In this document: positions 1 through 9,815 of the stretch, in pieces
Position numbering within the stretch: the first letter of the stretch is position 1
Layout: the number at the start of each line of letters is the position of its first letter
Origin: Cryomorphaceae bacterium
GTDB taxonomy: Bacteria; Bacteroidota; Bacteroidia; Flavobacteriales_D; Parvicellaceae
Direction of reading: 5' to 3'
NCBI GenBank assembly: GCA_905182525.1
Contig: CAJJBV010000003.1
Location: forward strand, 248,001 to 312,000
Length of the DNA stretch: 64,000 nt
Made by a program: the position numbers and the translations under genes
Notes under the pieces: generated by a model
Databases searched by the model: none
Told to the model about the DNA's origin: nothing
Seen by the model: the letters and a program-made list of their open reading frames with translations, nothing else

Positions 1-86
1 TTCATTACCCAAGATTTTTTAACTAGCATATAAGCTAGTCCTAATAAAGCCATAGCGATTGGCATCCAAATCATCATTGATCCCAT
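1..86 (-). CDS. hppA: Probable membrane-bound proton/sodium-translocating pyrophosphatase, N-terminal fragment
   Basis: Only the first 28 codons are in the window; the gene runs off the left edge. The peptide starts MGSMMIWMPIAMALLGLAYM and ends KKSWVM: a first transmembrane helix followed by a basic K-K-S-W stretch. From memory this resembles the N-terminus of Bacteroidota H+/Na+-pyrophosphatases, which pump ions across the inner membrane using pyrophosphate hydrolysis. No catalytic motif is visible in this short piece, so the name is an inference. It is transcribed away from the metallopeptidase gene, with about 200 bp of AT-rich DNA between them. Confidence 0.45.
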   Translation of the reverse strand, partial: MGSMMIWMPIAMALLGLAYMLVKKSWVM

Positions 87-289
87 ATATTGTTTTTTTA
101 GTATTAATTTTAGGACTGCGAAATTATATTTTTAAACATTATTCTGCAAATATGAAGAACTAAATATATTATTTACAGAGGAAATTAGAATAACACATAT
201 TAGTTTTTTAAGGTTATTTACACAAAAATGTCTTGTTTTTAGTAATATTTAACCAGACAATTCTGAAATCAAGTATATTTAATTCATTA

Positions 290-1621
290 ATGAAAACCAT
301 ATTATATATAATTTTTAGCTATCCGCTGTTTATAATTGGCCAAAACAAGAATTTAAATAAATATATTCCTTATGAAACAACCAGTCATATAACTCATCCT
401 GTAATTGAAATTAAAGTTTGGGCACATATTATCCAAAAAAATGAAAAAAACATTCAAAATTTTAGCAAAGACTCAACTGCTATTATTAAACAACATTTCA
501 AATGGATTAACGAGACATATGCCTCTCTTAAGCCACCAACACTATCAAATTCAAAAGGAATTAAACCCTTCATTAAAGATAGTAGAATTAAATTTAATCT
601 TGACACTATAACTTTTCATGTCAATGAATATGATTGGGACAGATTAAAAATAGTTCCAGAAGAAAATAAAAGTAAATGGCTTGAGATTTTAAAAATCGAT
701 CCTGATTCAAGCACATTACTTGTTAAACCTAACAGTAATCTCTACAGTCCAATTTCAGACAGCATCATGATAAAAGAAACAAGATTTAGTAATGGTTTAT
801 ACCACGTAAAAAAAATATTAGAAGATGGTGTTAATTCCTTGATATTTCTAGAAGAAGATATATTCATTTCCGAAGAAATGACTGGCTATGTAAGTTCTTT
901 TAAAAAAGTTGATAAAAATTGTAGTGATGATAATTGGATTAAATATACTAATAAAAATAAAAATTATTTACACATTTTCTATACTGGATCATCTGCAGAT
1001 GTCCCTGGGTTTGGATGTGGACCGTCTCCGTTTTTTTTAAATATTTCGAAAGCGAATTACGGTGGGAAATATGCAAATGCACAACTAATAAGTCATGAGA
1101 TAGGTCACTGTTTAGGGCTAAGCCACACCGATAATCCTCAATTTAATGATCTGCCACGCTCAGATAAATTTGGATGGATTAAATGTAATGATTACAACAC
1201 TAGTAATAATATAATGGGTTACAATACGTGTAGACGATATTTATCTCCACTTCAAATTGCCTATATTCATTATAAATATTCAACTTTTGAAAACCTTAAT
1301 TATACTTTAAAAAATATATTACCAAATAATAGTACAACGCAAATAAAATACAATACTACATGGGAGAAAAATATTATTGCAACTGGTATTATTGTAGTAA
1401 AAAAAAATCAAACACTTACGGTTAAGAAAAATCTAATTATTCCAGAAAACGGAATTATATTTTTAGAGAAAAATAGTAGCATTGTTGTAGATGGAGGGAA
1501 AATATATTCGCCATCAAAAAATTGGGAAGGGATCGTAGAGAAAAATATTAAAAAAAGAAAAAAAGAAACTCAGCAGTCCCAATTAATAGAATTGTTAAAT
1601 AATGGGACAATACTTTACTGA
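290..1621 (+). CDS. Secreted metzincin-type zinc metallopeptidase
   Basis: This is a 443-residue exported protein. The start is the ATG at 290, because it directly precedes a signal peptide (MKTILYIIFSYPLFIIGQ); an upstream in-frame start at 233 would bury it. The zinc site is HEIGHCLGLSH near residue 269, matching HExxHxxGxxH, and a Met-turn NIMGYN follows about 40 residues later. Both are hallmarks of metzincins. The last ~90 residues contain valine/isoleucine-rich strands that look like a beta-helix cap (my inference). There is no clear T9SS sorting domain. The 3' end overlaps the convergent AsmA-like gene by 7 bp. The exact peptidase family (M12 or M43-like) and the substrate cannot be told from sequence. 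Confidence 0.75.
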   Translation: MKTILYIIFSYPLFIIGQNKNLNKYIPYETTSHITHPVIEIKVWAHIIQKNEKNIQNFSKDSTAIIKQHFKWINETYASLKPPTLSNSKGIKPFIKDSRIKFNLDTITFHVNEYDWDRLKIVPEENKSKWLEILKIDPDSSTLLVKPNSNLYSPISDSIMIKETRFSNGLYHVKKILEDGVNSLIFLEEDIFISEEMTGYVSSFKKVDKNCSDDNWIKYTNKNKNYLHIFYTGSSADVPGFGCGPSPFFLNISKANYGGKYANAQLISHEIGHCLGLSHTDNPQFNDLPRSDKFGWIKCNDYNTSNNIMGYNTCRRYLSPLQIAYIHYKYSTFENLNYTLKNILPNNSTTQIKYNTTWEKNIIATGIIVVKKNQTLTVKKNLIIPENGIIFLEKNSSIVVDGGKIYSPSKNWEGIVEKNIKKRKKETQQSQLIELLNNGTILY

Positions 1622-4230
1622 TCAATCTCGAATTCTGGTTTTGGCTTAACCTTTTCCTCCACCCCCAACTTTTTTAAAAATTTATTAAACTTTGTTGAGT
1701 CATTTTTCTTTTTAGAAAGATTGATGTCTTTTAAAATAGGTTTATTAAATTCTACCTCTTCTTGTTCTATTTCATCATTTTCTAACTCAAATTCTTCGGG
1801 CTTTATTTGAGGCTGCTTAATTTCGCCTTTGATTATTTTCTTTATAGTTTCTTTTTCGTTTTTAATTTTAACTTTTCTTTCATTTTTAATTTCCGACTTA
1901 TCAAACCCATAAGTCAAATCATCCAAAGGCCCCCAAATTTTCAAATACAACTGTTTTCCTTCAATTTTATTTTCTTCAACAATATTAGATTTTGATTTAT
2001 TTTTTTTGACTATATCTGCCCAGTTAAAATTAAGATGATAATCCACCAAATCATTCATTTTATAATTTCCATAAAATGTAAAATCTAAAACATTGTTATT
2101 GAAGTTTGTTTTTGAAATTTTCAAGGTGCCATTAGAAAAAATGATGTTTGAATTAAAGTTTTTAAAATTTACTTTACTAATTCTTTTGTCATAATAATCA
2201 ATGTCAATAATATTTCTAGTTATTACACTTTTTTTAAAAAATAAAATAATGTCATTTAAAAAATTATTTTCTGAAATAACAAAATTTTCAAATAAATTTT
2301 CAGATTTAAATTTTGATTTTTGTTTATTAAAATTAGATTCAGAATCAAAAACTAATGTGGAGCTAAAGTCACTAGAAAATTCTCCGTTAATTTGCTCGTT
2401 TATGAGAAATTCCTGATTAAAATTATCAAAGGATTTCATAAGTTTTTTAGAGTTTATACGAAATAAATCTCCATTAATAAACCATGTTTGATTTTTAGCA
2501 TTTAGATCTGAATTATAAATATTTAGACTTGCAGCTCCATCAAAAGACTCCAAAATTAGATTTTTAATACTCAAGCTATTATTGAAAATTATTTTTTCAG
2601 CAGAAACATTTGAAGCGATAAATGAATCATAGTAAATTTCATCTGCAATTAGTGCTCCCTCGAACTCGAACTGGTATTTTTTGCCTGAGGAGTCTTTAAC
2701 TGAAAAAAGTTTAATAAAATCATCTAAATGAAATTTAGTCATGTTTAAATCATAAATAATTTTTAACTTTTTTGAATCTGAGAACATCATTTTATCCCAG
2801 TTTTTAATACTCATTTTTAAATCGAAATCATCTTTATTAAATGATGATTTTTTAGTAACTATAGCTATTTCTTTTTTTGAAAAATTTAAGTCCAAATTAT
2901 TTAGTTTTATGTGGATACTTTTTAGATTGTCTTCTAAAACTATTTTTTTACTATTCAGTTTTCCATTTATCTTTTCAAATAATAAATTTCCTTTTTTAGT
3001 GATTATTTTTGATTCTAGTGTGAATCCTGTTTCACCTTCTAAACTTATATCCTTTAAGTAATTGGAAAATACATTGTTGTTTAAATCTATTTTACCGTTA
3101 AGACTAAAGGAATATATTGGATCCTTGAAGTTTGAAATTGAACCAAATCCATTCAATGTTTTTTCATTAATTAATGAAGAAAAGTTGATTATTTTAAGCT
3201 CTTGTTTTTGATTATTAAATACTCCCTGAAAATTAACCTTGTCTAACTCAATATCATTTAATTTATCTTTTAGATATGCATCTAAAGCGTTAAAATTTAC
3301 AGAAAAATTAAGTCTTTTATTATTATTAAGCTCTCCGTTTAAATGACCTTCAAAATTTAAAATTCCTTTTGAAATATATTGCTTTGATAGTTTAACATAC
3401 TTTTTTGGTAGAACGCTAAAAATATCTAATATTTCAATTTGATTTCCTTTTATTTTCAGATCTACTATGTCCTTTTCAGCACTTAAGTAATTGCCTTGAA
3501 CAAGGAAATTCATCTTCCCAATTTCAAATCCTCCTTTTTTAATGTTTATAGAAAATGGATTGTTGATTACATGCAATTCAACCTCCGTTTTGGTTGTTTT
3601 AGAATTTATGTAATTAATGTCATCTAAAATAAAAGTGTTTACTTTCATATTTGAAACAATATTTAAGTCATATTCCTTGTTTGAAAATTGCCCAATTAGG
3701 TTAGAATTATTGACCTTGAAATCGAATTCTTGATTCAATAATGAATTCTTGTAACTTATTTTAAAATCTATAAGGGTAAACTGATTTAATAAAAACTTGA
3801 AACTTTTATTCTCTGAATTGTCATTTTTTTTAAAAACTAAATAGTTTTTTTCGCTTTTCTCATTAGTTAAAACATTAAACGTTCCCTTAGTTAAAACAAG
3901 CTTTCTAACTATATATCTTTTATTGATTAAATCATATATGTCAAAATTTAAATACGCTTTGTTTGCATGTAGTAACGTATCATCAATAATAATTGGATCA
4001 TTAATTAATACGTTTTTAAATTCTAATGAAATTGAAGGGAAATGAGTAAAAGCGCTTAACTCAATATTTTCAACAATAATTGGGGATGTTAATTGTTGAT
4101 TTATTTTTTCTAAAGCCAGCTCTTTTATTTCTTCACCATATATTTTGGTAATTATGAATAAACTTCCAGAAATTATTAAAATAAGAAATATTAGAATTAA
4201 TATAATATATTTTGTAAGACGATAAATCAT
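1615..4230 (-). CDS. AsmA-like envelope protein
   Basis: The 871-residue product has one N-terminal transmembrane helix (residues ~8-28) followed by a long region of alternating beta-strands. After the anchor comes the pattern IVVENIELSAFTHFPSISL-like, typical of the AsmA N-domain. The C-terminal ~110 residues are rich in Lys/Glu and look disordered. AsmA-like proteins sit in the inner membrane, span the periplasm and are implicated in lipid transport or outer-membrane assembly; that role is family knowledge. The start ATG at 4230 lies 3 bp from the stop of the upstream M23 peptidase gene (4234), so the two are probably co-transcribed. Confidence 0.7.
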   Translation of the reverse strand: MIYRLTKYIILILIFLILIISGSLFIITKIYGEEIKELALEKINQQLTSPIIVENIELSAFTHFPSISLEFKNVLINDPIIIDDTLLHANKAYLNFDIYDLINKRYIVRKLVLTKGTFNVLTNEKSEKNYLVFKKNDNSENKSFKFLLNQFTLIDFKISYKNSLLNQEFDFKVNNSNLIGQFSNKEYDLNIVSNMKVNTFILDDINYINSKTTKTEVELHVINNPFSINIKKGGFEIGKMNFLVQGNYLSAEKDIVDLKIKGNQIEILDIFSVLPKKYVKLSKQYISKGILNFEGHLNGELNNNKRLNFSVNFNALDAYLKDKLNDIELDKVNFQGVFNNQKQELKIINFSSLINEKTLNGFGSISNFKDPIYSFSLNGKIDLNNNVFSNYLKDISLEGETGFTLESKIITKKGNLLFEKINGKLNSKKIVLEDNLKSIHIKLNNLDLNFSKKEIAIVTKKSSFNKDDFDLKMSIKNWDKMMFSDSKKLKIIYDLNMTKFHLDDFIKLFSVKDSSGKKYQFEFEGALIADEIYYDSFIASNVSAEKIIFNNSLSIKNLILESFDGAASLNIYNSDLNAKNQTWFINGDLFRINSKKLMKSFDNFNQEFLINEQINGEFSSDFSSTLVFDSESNFNKQKSKFKSENLFENFVISENNFLNDIILFFKKSVITRNIIDIDYYDKRISKVNFKNFNSNIIFSNGTLKISKTNFNNNVLDFTFYGNYKMNDLVDYHLNFNWADIVKKNKSKSNIVEENKIEGKQLYLKIWGPLDDLTYGFDKSEIKNERKVKIKNEKETIKKIIKGEIKQPQIKPEEFELENDEIEQEEVEFNKPILKDINLSKKKNDSTKFNKFLKKLGVEEKVKPKPEFEIDQ

Positions 4231-4233
4231 AAT

Positions 4234-5487
4234 TTATTGGACTATAATACTATCCAATGACGATTTTATTTCTGCAATATCTAAAGAATATTGTGCCTTT
4301 AAATCTTCTTGTATAGGATCTTTGCTAGGAACATTTAGTTTTAGAGGATTCTGGGGCTTGCCATTAATGTAAACTCTGTAATCTAAATGAGGCCCTGTAC
4401 TAAGTCCAGTGCTTCCAACTTCACCAATTTTCTCGCCTTGCTCAACATATGAACCAACTTTTATCCCCTTTTCAAATTTTAAAAGATGTAAATATTTTGT
4501 AACAACATTACCAAATGCATGTTTTATTTTAATCATATTTCCAGCACCTCTGGATCTAGCTGCAAAAATAACTTTACCATCCCCAGTTGAAACAACATCA
4601 GTTCCGCTAGGAGCTGCATAGTCAACCCCATAATGAGGTCTGTATATTTTCTTAATAGGATGCAATCTTCTGTGAGAAAACTTAGATGAAATTCTTTTAT
4701 ATTCTAATGGTGCTGATAATAGTGCTCTTTGCATACTTTCACCAGTCTCATTGAAATAATTTTCTACTTTTTTAGAAACTGGCAGATATTTAAAAGCATA
4801 AAAATCTTTTCCTTTATGATTAAATAAAATGGCTTTTATATCTCCAGTAGCTAAAAATTTATTATCGACGTATCTAGATTCATAAATTAATTTGTAGCTG
4901 TCATTTGGTTGAATATCAAAAAAATCAATGGTCCATGAATATAAGCTGGCAATTTTTGAAACCAAAGCTGGTGATAGTTTTTTATCTATAAGGCTTTGCC
5001 AAAGACTAGTAGATATTTTTCCTCCTACTTTTAGTATTCTTCGTTCAACTGTCTTCTTGATTTTTTTTATTCTTAAAGAATCTAAAAAACTTATTACAAT
5101 AATCTCAGTTAGAGAATGCTGATAAACTAAGTTTGATAATACATTACTGTCTCGATGAAATACTGTATAATATTTGTCTCCAGGAAAAATATTTCTTATA
5201 TCATAGATGCTTCTAAAGTCAGTTCCTAGCTTGTGGATTTTTTCATAAGAAACCTTATGCTCTTGTAAAATCTGACTAAAACTTTGGCCATTTTTTACAG
5301 TATTGCTATCAATAATGAACTCTTTAACGCTAAATCCATGAATTTTTTTAAACTGGGGATAATCAATGACTTTTTTTGAAAGCTCTTTGAAATCTAAAGT
5401 TTGATCATTGTTTTTGCAATTAGACAATGAAAATATAGAACATATAGTGAAAAAAAATAAAATGGAACTCTTGATTTTTATTATCAT
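4234..5487 (-). CDS. M23 family metallopeptidase lipoprotein (murein hydrolase-like)
   Basis: The product has 417 residues. An N-terminal hydrophobic segment ends in the lipobox LSNC (Cys ~24), so it is predicted to be a lipoprotein. The middle region resembles the OapA/LysM-like N-domain found in many M23 peptidases. The C-terminal LytM/M23 domain (~residues 265-385) shows the zinc ligands in HYGVD, the catalytic LHL pair and TGPHLDYRV. Such enzymes cleave peptide cross-links of peptidoglycan or activate amidases. It lies immediately upstream of the AsmA-like gene in a probable two-gene envelope operon. Confidence 0.85.
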   Translation of the reverse strand: MIIKIKSSILFFFTICSIFSLSNCKNNDQTLDFKELSKKVIDYPQFKKIHGFSVKEFIIDSNTVKNGQSFSQILQEHKVSYEKIHKLGTDFRSIYDIRNIFPGDKYYTVFHRDSNVLSNLVYQHSLTEIIVISFLDSLRIKKIKKTVERRILKVGGKISTSLWQSLIDKKLSPALVSKIASLYSWTIDFFDIQPNDSYKLIYESRYVDNKFLATGDIKAILFNHKGKDFYAFKYLPVSKKVENYFNETGESMQRALLSAPLEYKRISSKFSHRRLHPIKKIYRPHYGVDYAAPSGTDVVSTGDGKVIFAARSRGAGNMIKIKHAFGNVVTKYLHLLKFEKGIKVGSYVEQGEKIGEVGSTGLSTGPHLDYRVYINGKPQNPLKLNVPSKDPIQEDLKAQYSLDIAEIKSSLDSIIVQ

Positions 5488-5570
5488 AATAATTACAATA
5501 ATAATTCAACGCACTTCATGTGCTGTACAAATTGCTACAAATTATAAACAATAAAATGTGTTTTAAACAA

Positions 5571-6359
5571 TCAATAAAAATTACTTAAATGAACTAAGTT
5601 TATATGCTCTTTTTGTCTATTTTTTTTAAAAAAAACTATTCCAAGTGAAAATAGGTCTAAACTTAACATAACTTCTGAGCATTTACATATTTCAATCCAG
5701 GCTTCTCTCATTTCATGAGACCAATTAATGTCATCAAAAATAAAAATTGACTCTTCTTTCACATACTCCAAAGCCCAGTAAAAGTACTTTAGAGTTGCTT
5801 CTTTTGAGTGGTTGCCATCAAAAAATATTAAGTCAAAGTTTTTTTTTAAAATATCAGGCAATATTTCATCAAAAGAATTATTAATTAAATGGATGTTATT
5901 TAATTTTAATTTGTTAAAATTTTTTTGTGCCCACTTGCAAATTATAGGATCTGCTTCAATAGTAGTTACCTTTGCTCTTTTATCGGTATTAGCAAAGTAT
6001 GACGTTGTTAACCCTAGAGAGGTTCCAATTTCAAGTATATTTTTTTTTTGAAAAAAAACTGATAGTCTAAATAATAATTGAGCTTTTTTGGACTTAGATT
6101 GTACTTTTTTGGTTAGCTCCCCAATACTAATATTGGAGGATTTTATTGTTTTCGATCCTGCTCCAAAATCTTTTGTATTTATTTGTTCTTTTTGCTTTTT
6201 AAGCTCTTCTCTAACATGTTCAATTCCTAAGAAAGCATAGTATTTAATAGAGCTGTCAAGTACATTTTCTATAAAATTATGTACTAGTGGAGAATGAATA
6301 TTATATTTATTAGTTCCTTGGGTTACAAATTTTAAATAGAAGATGATTTTTTTTATCAT
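5571..6359 (-). CDS. Class I SAM-dependent methyltransferase
   Basis: The product has about 262 residues. I use the ATG at 6359; a TTG two codons upstream is less likely. The glycine-rich SAM motif LEIGTSLGLTTSYFA lies mid-protein, followed by an acidic VTTIEAD strand and by DLIFFDGNHSKEAT, the layout of O-methyltransferase-like Rossmann enzymes. The N-terminal ~80 residues are an extra helical region. The substrate is unknown. It is divergent from tatC. Confidence 0.75.
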   Translation of the reverse strand: MIKKIIFYLKFVTQGTNKYNIHSPLVHNFIENVLDSSIKYYAFLGIEHVREELKKQKEQINTKDFGAGSKTIKSSNISIGELTKKVQSKSKKAQLLFRLSVFFQKKNILEIGTSLGLTTSYFANTDKRAKVTTIEADPIICKWAQKNFNKLKLNNIHLINNSFDEILPDILKKNFDLIFFDGNHSKEATLKYFYWALEYVKEESIFIFDDINWSHEMREAWIEICKCSEVMLSLDLFSLGIVFFKKNRQKEHINLVHLSNFY

Positions 6360-6429
6360 TCTCAAATTTAAACGTTTAGTTGTTCTATTTAAAATTTTAT
6401 TAAAGACATTATCTATTAGATTTGTAGTT

Positions 6430-7260
6430 ATGGAAAGTCAAAATGACAAAAAAGAGCTATCTTTTTTAGGACATTTAGAAGAGTTACGCTGGAGGTTAGT
6501 CAGGTCTAGTATTGTAATAATTACTGCTGCAGTTGTTTTATTTTATTTTACGGATCCTATTGTACAGGAATTTTATATAAACATGTCTTCTACTTCTTTT
6601 CCTACCTATCAGTTTTTTTGTTTTCTTTCTGAAAAATTAAATATAAGTGATGCGCTTTGCGCAAATGATATTCCAATTCAAATCCAATCCATTGAAATGA
6701 CTAAACAGTTTTCTACAAATATGTATTTTGCACTTATAGGAGGATTAATTATTTCCTTTCCTTTTACATTTTATCAAGTCTGGTCTTTTGTTAAGCCTGG
6801 CCTTAACATAAAAGAATTAAAAGCAACAAAATGGATTGTATTTAGTGCTAGCTTATTATTTTTTACTGGAATTTTATTTGGGTATTTTTTAATTAGTCCG
6901 CTATGTGTTCAGTTTTTTGGAGGTTATAAATTAACTGCTCAAATTCAGAATAATTTTACAATAAGTTCTTACATGTCCATGATAACAACATCAACTTTTT
7001 TATCGGGATTGTTTTTTGAACTCCCCATTGTAATGTATATTTTAGCAAAACTTGGAATTTTAAGTGCTGATGTATTAAAAAAATACCGTAAGCATTCTTT
7101 GGTTGGTATTTTAATTTTGTCAGCTTTAATAACTCCTCCAGATGTGGTGAGTCAGTTATTGGTTTCTTTTCCAATTTATGCTTTATATGAATTTGGAATT
7201 ATTATTGTAAAAAGAGTTGAAAATAAAAACTTAAAAGAAATTTATTCAGAAGAAAAATAA
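6430..7260 (+). CDS. tatC: Sec-independent (Tat) protein translocase subunit TatC
   Basis: The product has 276 residues. The start is the ATG at 6430, giving MESQNDKKELSFLGHLEELR, the conserved cytoplasmic N-terminus of TatC (FLGHLEELR). Six hydrophobic segments follow, and the conserved periplasmic/TM block SFPFTFYQVWSFVKPGL is present. TatC is the twin-arginine signal receptor and translocase core in the inner membrane. A longer ORF starting at 6343 adds a basic leader that does not belong to the family. It is followed after 9 bp by lptB. Confidence 0.95.
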   Translation: MESQNDKKELSFLGHLEELRWRLVRSSIVIITAAVVLFYFTDPIVQEFYINMSSTSFPTYQFFCFLSEKLNISDALCANDIPIQIQSIEMTKQFSTNMYFALIGGLIISFPFTFYQVWSFVKPGLNIKELKATKWIVFSASLLFFTGILFGYFLISPLCVQFFGGYKLTAQIQNNFTISSYMSMITTSTFLSGLFFELPIVMYILAKLGILSADVLKKYRKHSLVGILILSALITPPDVVSQLLVSFPIYALYEFGIIIVKRVENKNLKEIYSEEK

Positions 7261-7269
7261 CCTAAAATA

Positions 7270-8010
7270 ATGGAACTAAAGACAATAAATATTAGTAAAT
7301 CTTATAAAGGGATTAAAGTTGTAAAAGGCGTTTCTGTGAATCTTAAAAAAGGTGAAATCGTTGGTTTATTAGGTCCCAACGGAGCTGGAAAAACAACAAC
7401 TTTTGACATGATAGTAGGTTTAATTAGTCCGGATTCTGGTAATATTTTTCTAAATGAATTAAAAATTACAAATATCCCAATGTACAAAAGATCTAAAATG
7501 GGTATCGGCTATTTACCTCAGGAAGTTTCTGTATTTAGAAAACTTTCTGTAGAAGATAATATTAAAGCAATCTTAGAAATGTCTGATCTTTCAAAAAAGG
7601 AACAAAGCGAAAAATTGGAAGAACTAATTAACGAATTTGGATTAAATTATGTAAGAAAGAACCTAGGAAGAAATCTTTCAGGTGGAGAAAAAAGAAGAAC
7701 AGAAATTGCTAGATGCTTAGCCAACGAACCAGATTTTATTTTGCTTGATGAACCTTTTGCAGGTGTAGATCCAATTGCGGTAGAAGATATCCAAAGAATA
7801 GTAATGAAATTAAAAAAGAAAAATATAGGGATTTTAATTACTGACCATAATGTTCAAGAAACATTGTCAATTGTTGATCGAGCCTATTTACTTTTCGAGG
7901 GTGATATACTTAAAGATGGTACTGCTGAAATACTTGCCCAAGATGAACAAGTTAGAAAAGTATACTTAGGACAAAAATTTGAATTAAACAAGAAACCTAT
8001 TGATTTTTAG
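7270..8010 (+). CDS. lptB: LPS export ABC transporter ATPase LptB
   Basis: The 246-residue ATPase has Walker A (GPNGAGKTT, ~residue 35), signature motif [13 protein letters not shown], Walker B ([13 protein letters not shown]) and the H-loop histidine in [10 protein letters not shown]. The length and the [11 protein letters not shown] segment fit LptB, which powers LPS extraction by LptFGC. The TAG stop at 8008-8010 is followed one base later by the tsaB ATG, so translation is probably coupled. Confidence 0.93.
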   Translation: MELKTINISKSYKGIKVVKGVSVNLKKGEIVGLLGPNGAGKTTTFDMIVGLISPDSGNIFLNELKITNIPMYKRSKMGIGYLPQEVSVFRKLSVEDNIKAILEMSDLSKKEQSEKLEELINEFGLNYVRKNLGRNLSGGEKRRTEIARCLANEPDFILLDEPFAGVDPIAVEDIQRIVMKLKKKNIGILITDHNVQETLSIVDRAYLLFEGDILKDGTAEILAQDEQVRKVYLGQKFELNKKPIDF

Positions 8011-8011
8011 G

Positions 8012-8683
8012 ATGGCATTAATTCTAAATATTGAAACCTCAACTAAAACCTGTTCTGTCAACTTATCAAAAGACGGAATTTTATTAGACTACAGAGAAAT
8101 CACTAGTGAGAAATATGTACATAGTGAAAAGCTACATTCACTTATTCAAGAGACTTTTAAATCTCTTAGTGTTGAATTTCAAGAGCTTAATGCAGTTGCA
8201 GTTTGCTCCGGACCAGGTTCGTTCACAGGGTTAAGAATTGGAGTTGCATCAGCAAAGGGAATAGCTTTTGCCCTGGGTATACCACTTATTAGTATGAACT
8301 CCATAAAAATAATGATTGAATGTTTCAAACCAGAATCTGTAAATAAAAATGCAATTCTATTTCCTATGATAGATGCCAGGAGACAAGAAGTTTACACTGC
8401 TGGATTTAATTCAGAAAAGAAACAATTAACAGACATATCATGTCCAGAGATTAACGAAAATTTCATAACAAAATATGGCAAATATGAAGAGCTTTTATTT
8501 TTAGGAGAAGGTGCTTTGAAATTCAAAAACATGTTTAAAAAAAGTCCTGTATTAATTATTGATGAACCTTTAAATTCTTCAAGAGGAATGTCGCTTTTTA
8601 CCTTTAAAAAATTTTCTAAGAAGGAGTTTGAAAACCTGTCTTATTTCAACCCTTTTTATTTAAAAGATTTCATTCCTGGATAA
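8012..8683 (+). CDS. tsaB: tRNA threonylcarbamoyladenosine (t6A) biosynthesis protein TsaB
   Basis: The product has 223 residues. I chose the ATG at 8012 because the protein then begins MALILNIETSTKTCSVNL, as is usual for TsaB. The conserved GPGSFTGLRIG motif (~residue 68) and MIDARRQEVYTA are present. TsaB is the non-catalytic partner of TsaD in making t6A37 on ANN-reading tRNAs. The gene abuts lptB, one base after its stop. Confidence 0.93.
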   Translation: MALILNIETSTKTCSVNLSKDGILLDYREITSEKYVHSEKLHSLIQETFKSLSVEFQELNAVAVCSGPGSFTGLRIGVASAKGIAFALGIPLISMNSIKIMIECFKPESVNKNAILFPMIDARRQEVYTAGFNSEKKQLTDISCPEINENFITKYGKYEELLFLGEGALKFKNMFKKSPVLIIDEPLNSSRGMSLFTFKKFSKKEFENLSYFNPFYLKDFIPG

Positions 8684-8755
8684 AAAAAATACAAATTGTT
8701 ATCATAGGTTTAAAATTATACAGATATTAGCCGCGAAATTTAAAACTGAAATAGT

Positions 8756-9139
8756 TTGTACTATAAAGAAGCTTCCGAAGAAACTCCATTAGTTTCTTTA
8801 AATCCCGACAAAGGCGTACTAATAATAGATGGAAATTGCAACTCAGAAGCACCAGATGAATTTTTTAAAGAAATTTCAGGATGGATAGCTTCTTATTCAA
8901 AGAATCCCAAGGACATTACGACTTTAACAATTAATTTAGGCGGAATTAATATCTCCTCTTCAAAATATCTTTTGAATATTATTTACCAATTAGAAGCTCT
9001 CCAAAAAAATGGTTGCAAAGTAAATATTAGATGGGTTTACAATAATGGTGAAGATGGTAATTATGAGCTTGGAAAAGATTATTCTGAAATGGCTTCAGTA
9101 CCTTTTGAATTTATTGAGAACTTTGTTTCCAATATTTAA
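8756..9139 (+). CDS. SiaC-family (DUF1987) regulatory phosphoprotein
   Basis: The 127-residue cytosolic protein begins at a TTG codon (8756): an in-frame TGA lies 9 bp upstream and no suitable ATG exists. It contains ETPLVSLNPDKGVLIIDG, PDEFFKEISGWI and NISSSKYLLNIIYQLE, the usual DUF1987/SiaC layout. In Pseudomonas, SiaC is phosphorylated by SiaB and dephosphorylated by the PP2C phosphatase SiaA to control a diguanylate cyclase; that is family knowledge. No siaB or siaD lies beside it. A SpoIIE/PP2C membrane phosphatase is encoded at 37.0-38.8 kb. The phosphosite region, if conserved, should be around NISSSK (inference). Confidence 0.75.
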   Translation: MYYKEASEETPLVSLNPDKGVLIIDGNCNSEAPDEFFKEISGWIASYSKNPKDITTLTINLGGINISSSKYLLNIIYQLEALQKNGCKVNIRWVYNNGEDGNYELGKDYSEMASVPFEFIENFVSNI

Positions 9140-9166
9140 TTTTTCTAAATTTAAAAATACTATTTT

Positions 9167-9769
9167 ATGAAAAAATCTACAACCCAAATCTTAATTGTAA
9201 TTCTAATTTCTATTATTACTGTATCATGTAAAGAGAAAAAAGAAGTAAGTCAAGTTGAAGAAACTGCTGTAGAAAAGAAAATTGTTAGAAATATTGAGCC
9301 AGGAAATGGAATGAGTATTGCTTTTGTTAATAGTGATACAGTATCAAAATATTATGAGTTTGCAAAAAAAATTCAAAAGACATTAACTTCAAAACGATTA
9401 GAAGCTGAAAACCAAATCAAAAATAAATATTTTGCATACGAACGTCTAGTTAAGGAATTTGAAAAAGCTTCTCCAATAATGGGCGATAGAGAAAAAATGG
9501 AAAAAGCTCAAAAAATTAGATTGTTGGAACAAGAAATTATGCAAGTTGAGCAACAGCTATCTGAGCAAGTTTCTAAAGAAGAATTACAATTAACTCAAAG
9601 TTATATTTTAAAAACAAATGAATTTATGCAAGAAATTGGAGCTTCTCTAGGTTACGACTATGTAATGAGCTTTAGAATTGGAGGCGCAATGCTGTATGCT
9701 AACGATAAAAACAATATAACCAGTGATATCATTAAATTGCTAAATCAGCGCTACGAAACCTCAAAATAA
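9167..9769 (+). CDS. OmpH/Skp family outer-membrane chaperone, predicted lipoprotein
   Basis: The product has 200 residues. The signal peptide ends in lipobox TVSC (Cys ~21). After a short acidic linker, SIAFVNSDTVSKYYE starts the OmpH/Skp fold, followed by a long charged coiled coil (~residues 70-145) and the C-terminal YDYVMSFRIGGAMLYAN strand block seen in Bacteroidota OmpH proteins. Skp-like proteins hold unfolded outer-membrane proteins in the periplasm. A lipid anchor is unusual compared with soluble Skp of Proteobacteria. Confidence 0.85.
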   Translation: MKKSTTQILIVILISIITVSCKEKKEVSQVEETAVEKKIVRNIEPGNGMSIAFVNSDTVSKYYEFAKKIQKTLTSKRLEAENQIKNKYFAYERLVKEFEKASPIMGDREKMEKAQKIRLLEQEIMQVEQQLSEQVSKEELQLTQSYILKTNEFMQEIGASLGYDYVMSFRIGGAMLYANDKNNITSDIIKLLNQRYETSK

Positions 9770-9815
9770 AAAAGGTTTTATCAATTTTTCTCGTATATTA
9801 TTCTAAATATATGCT

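Noticed and set aside
6417-6424. TAGATTTG as a -7 promoter element for tatC
   Set aside because: It lies only 5 bp before the tatC ATG and has no -33 element at the right distance.
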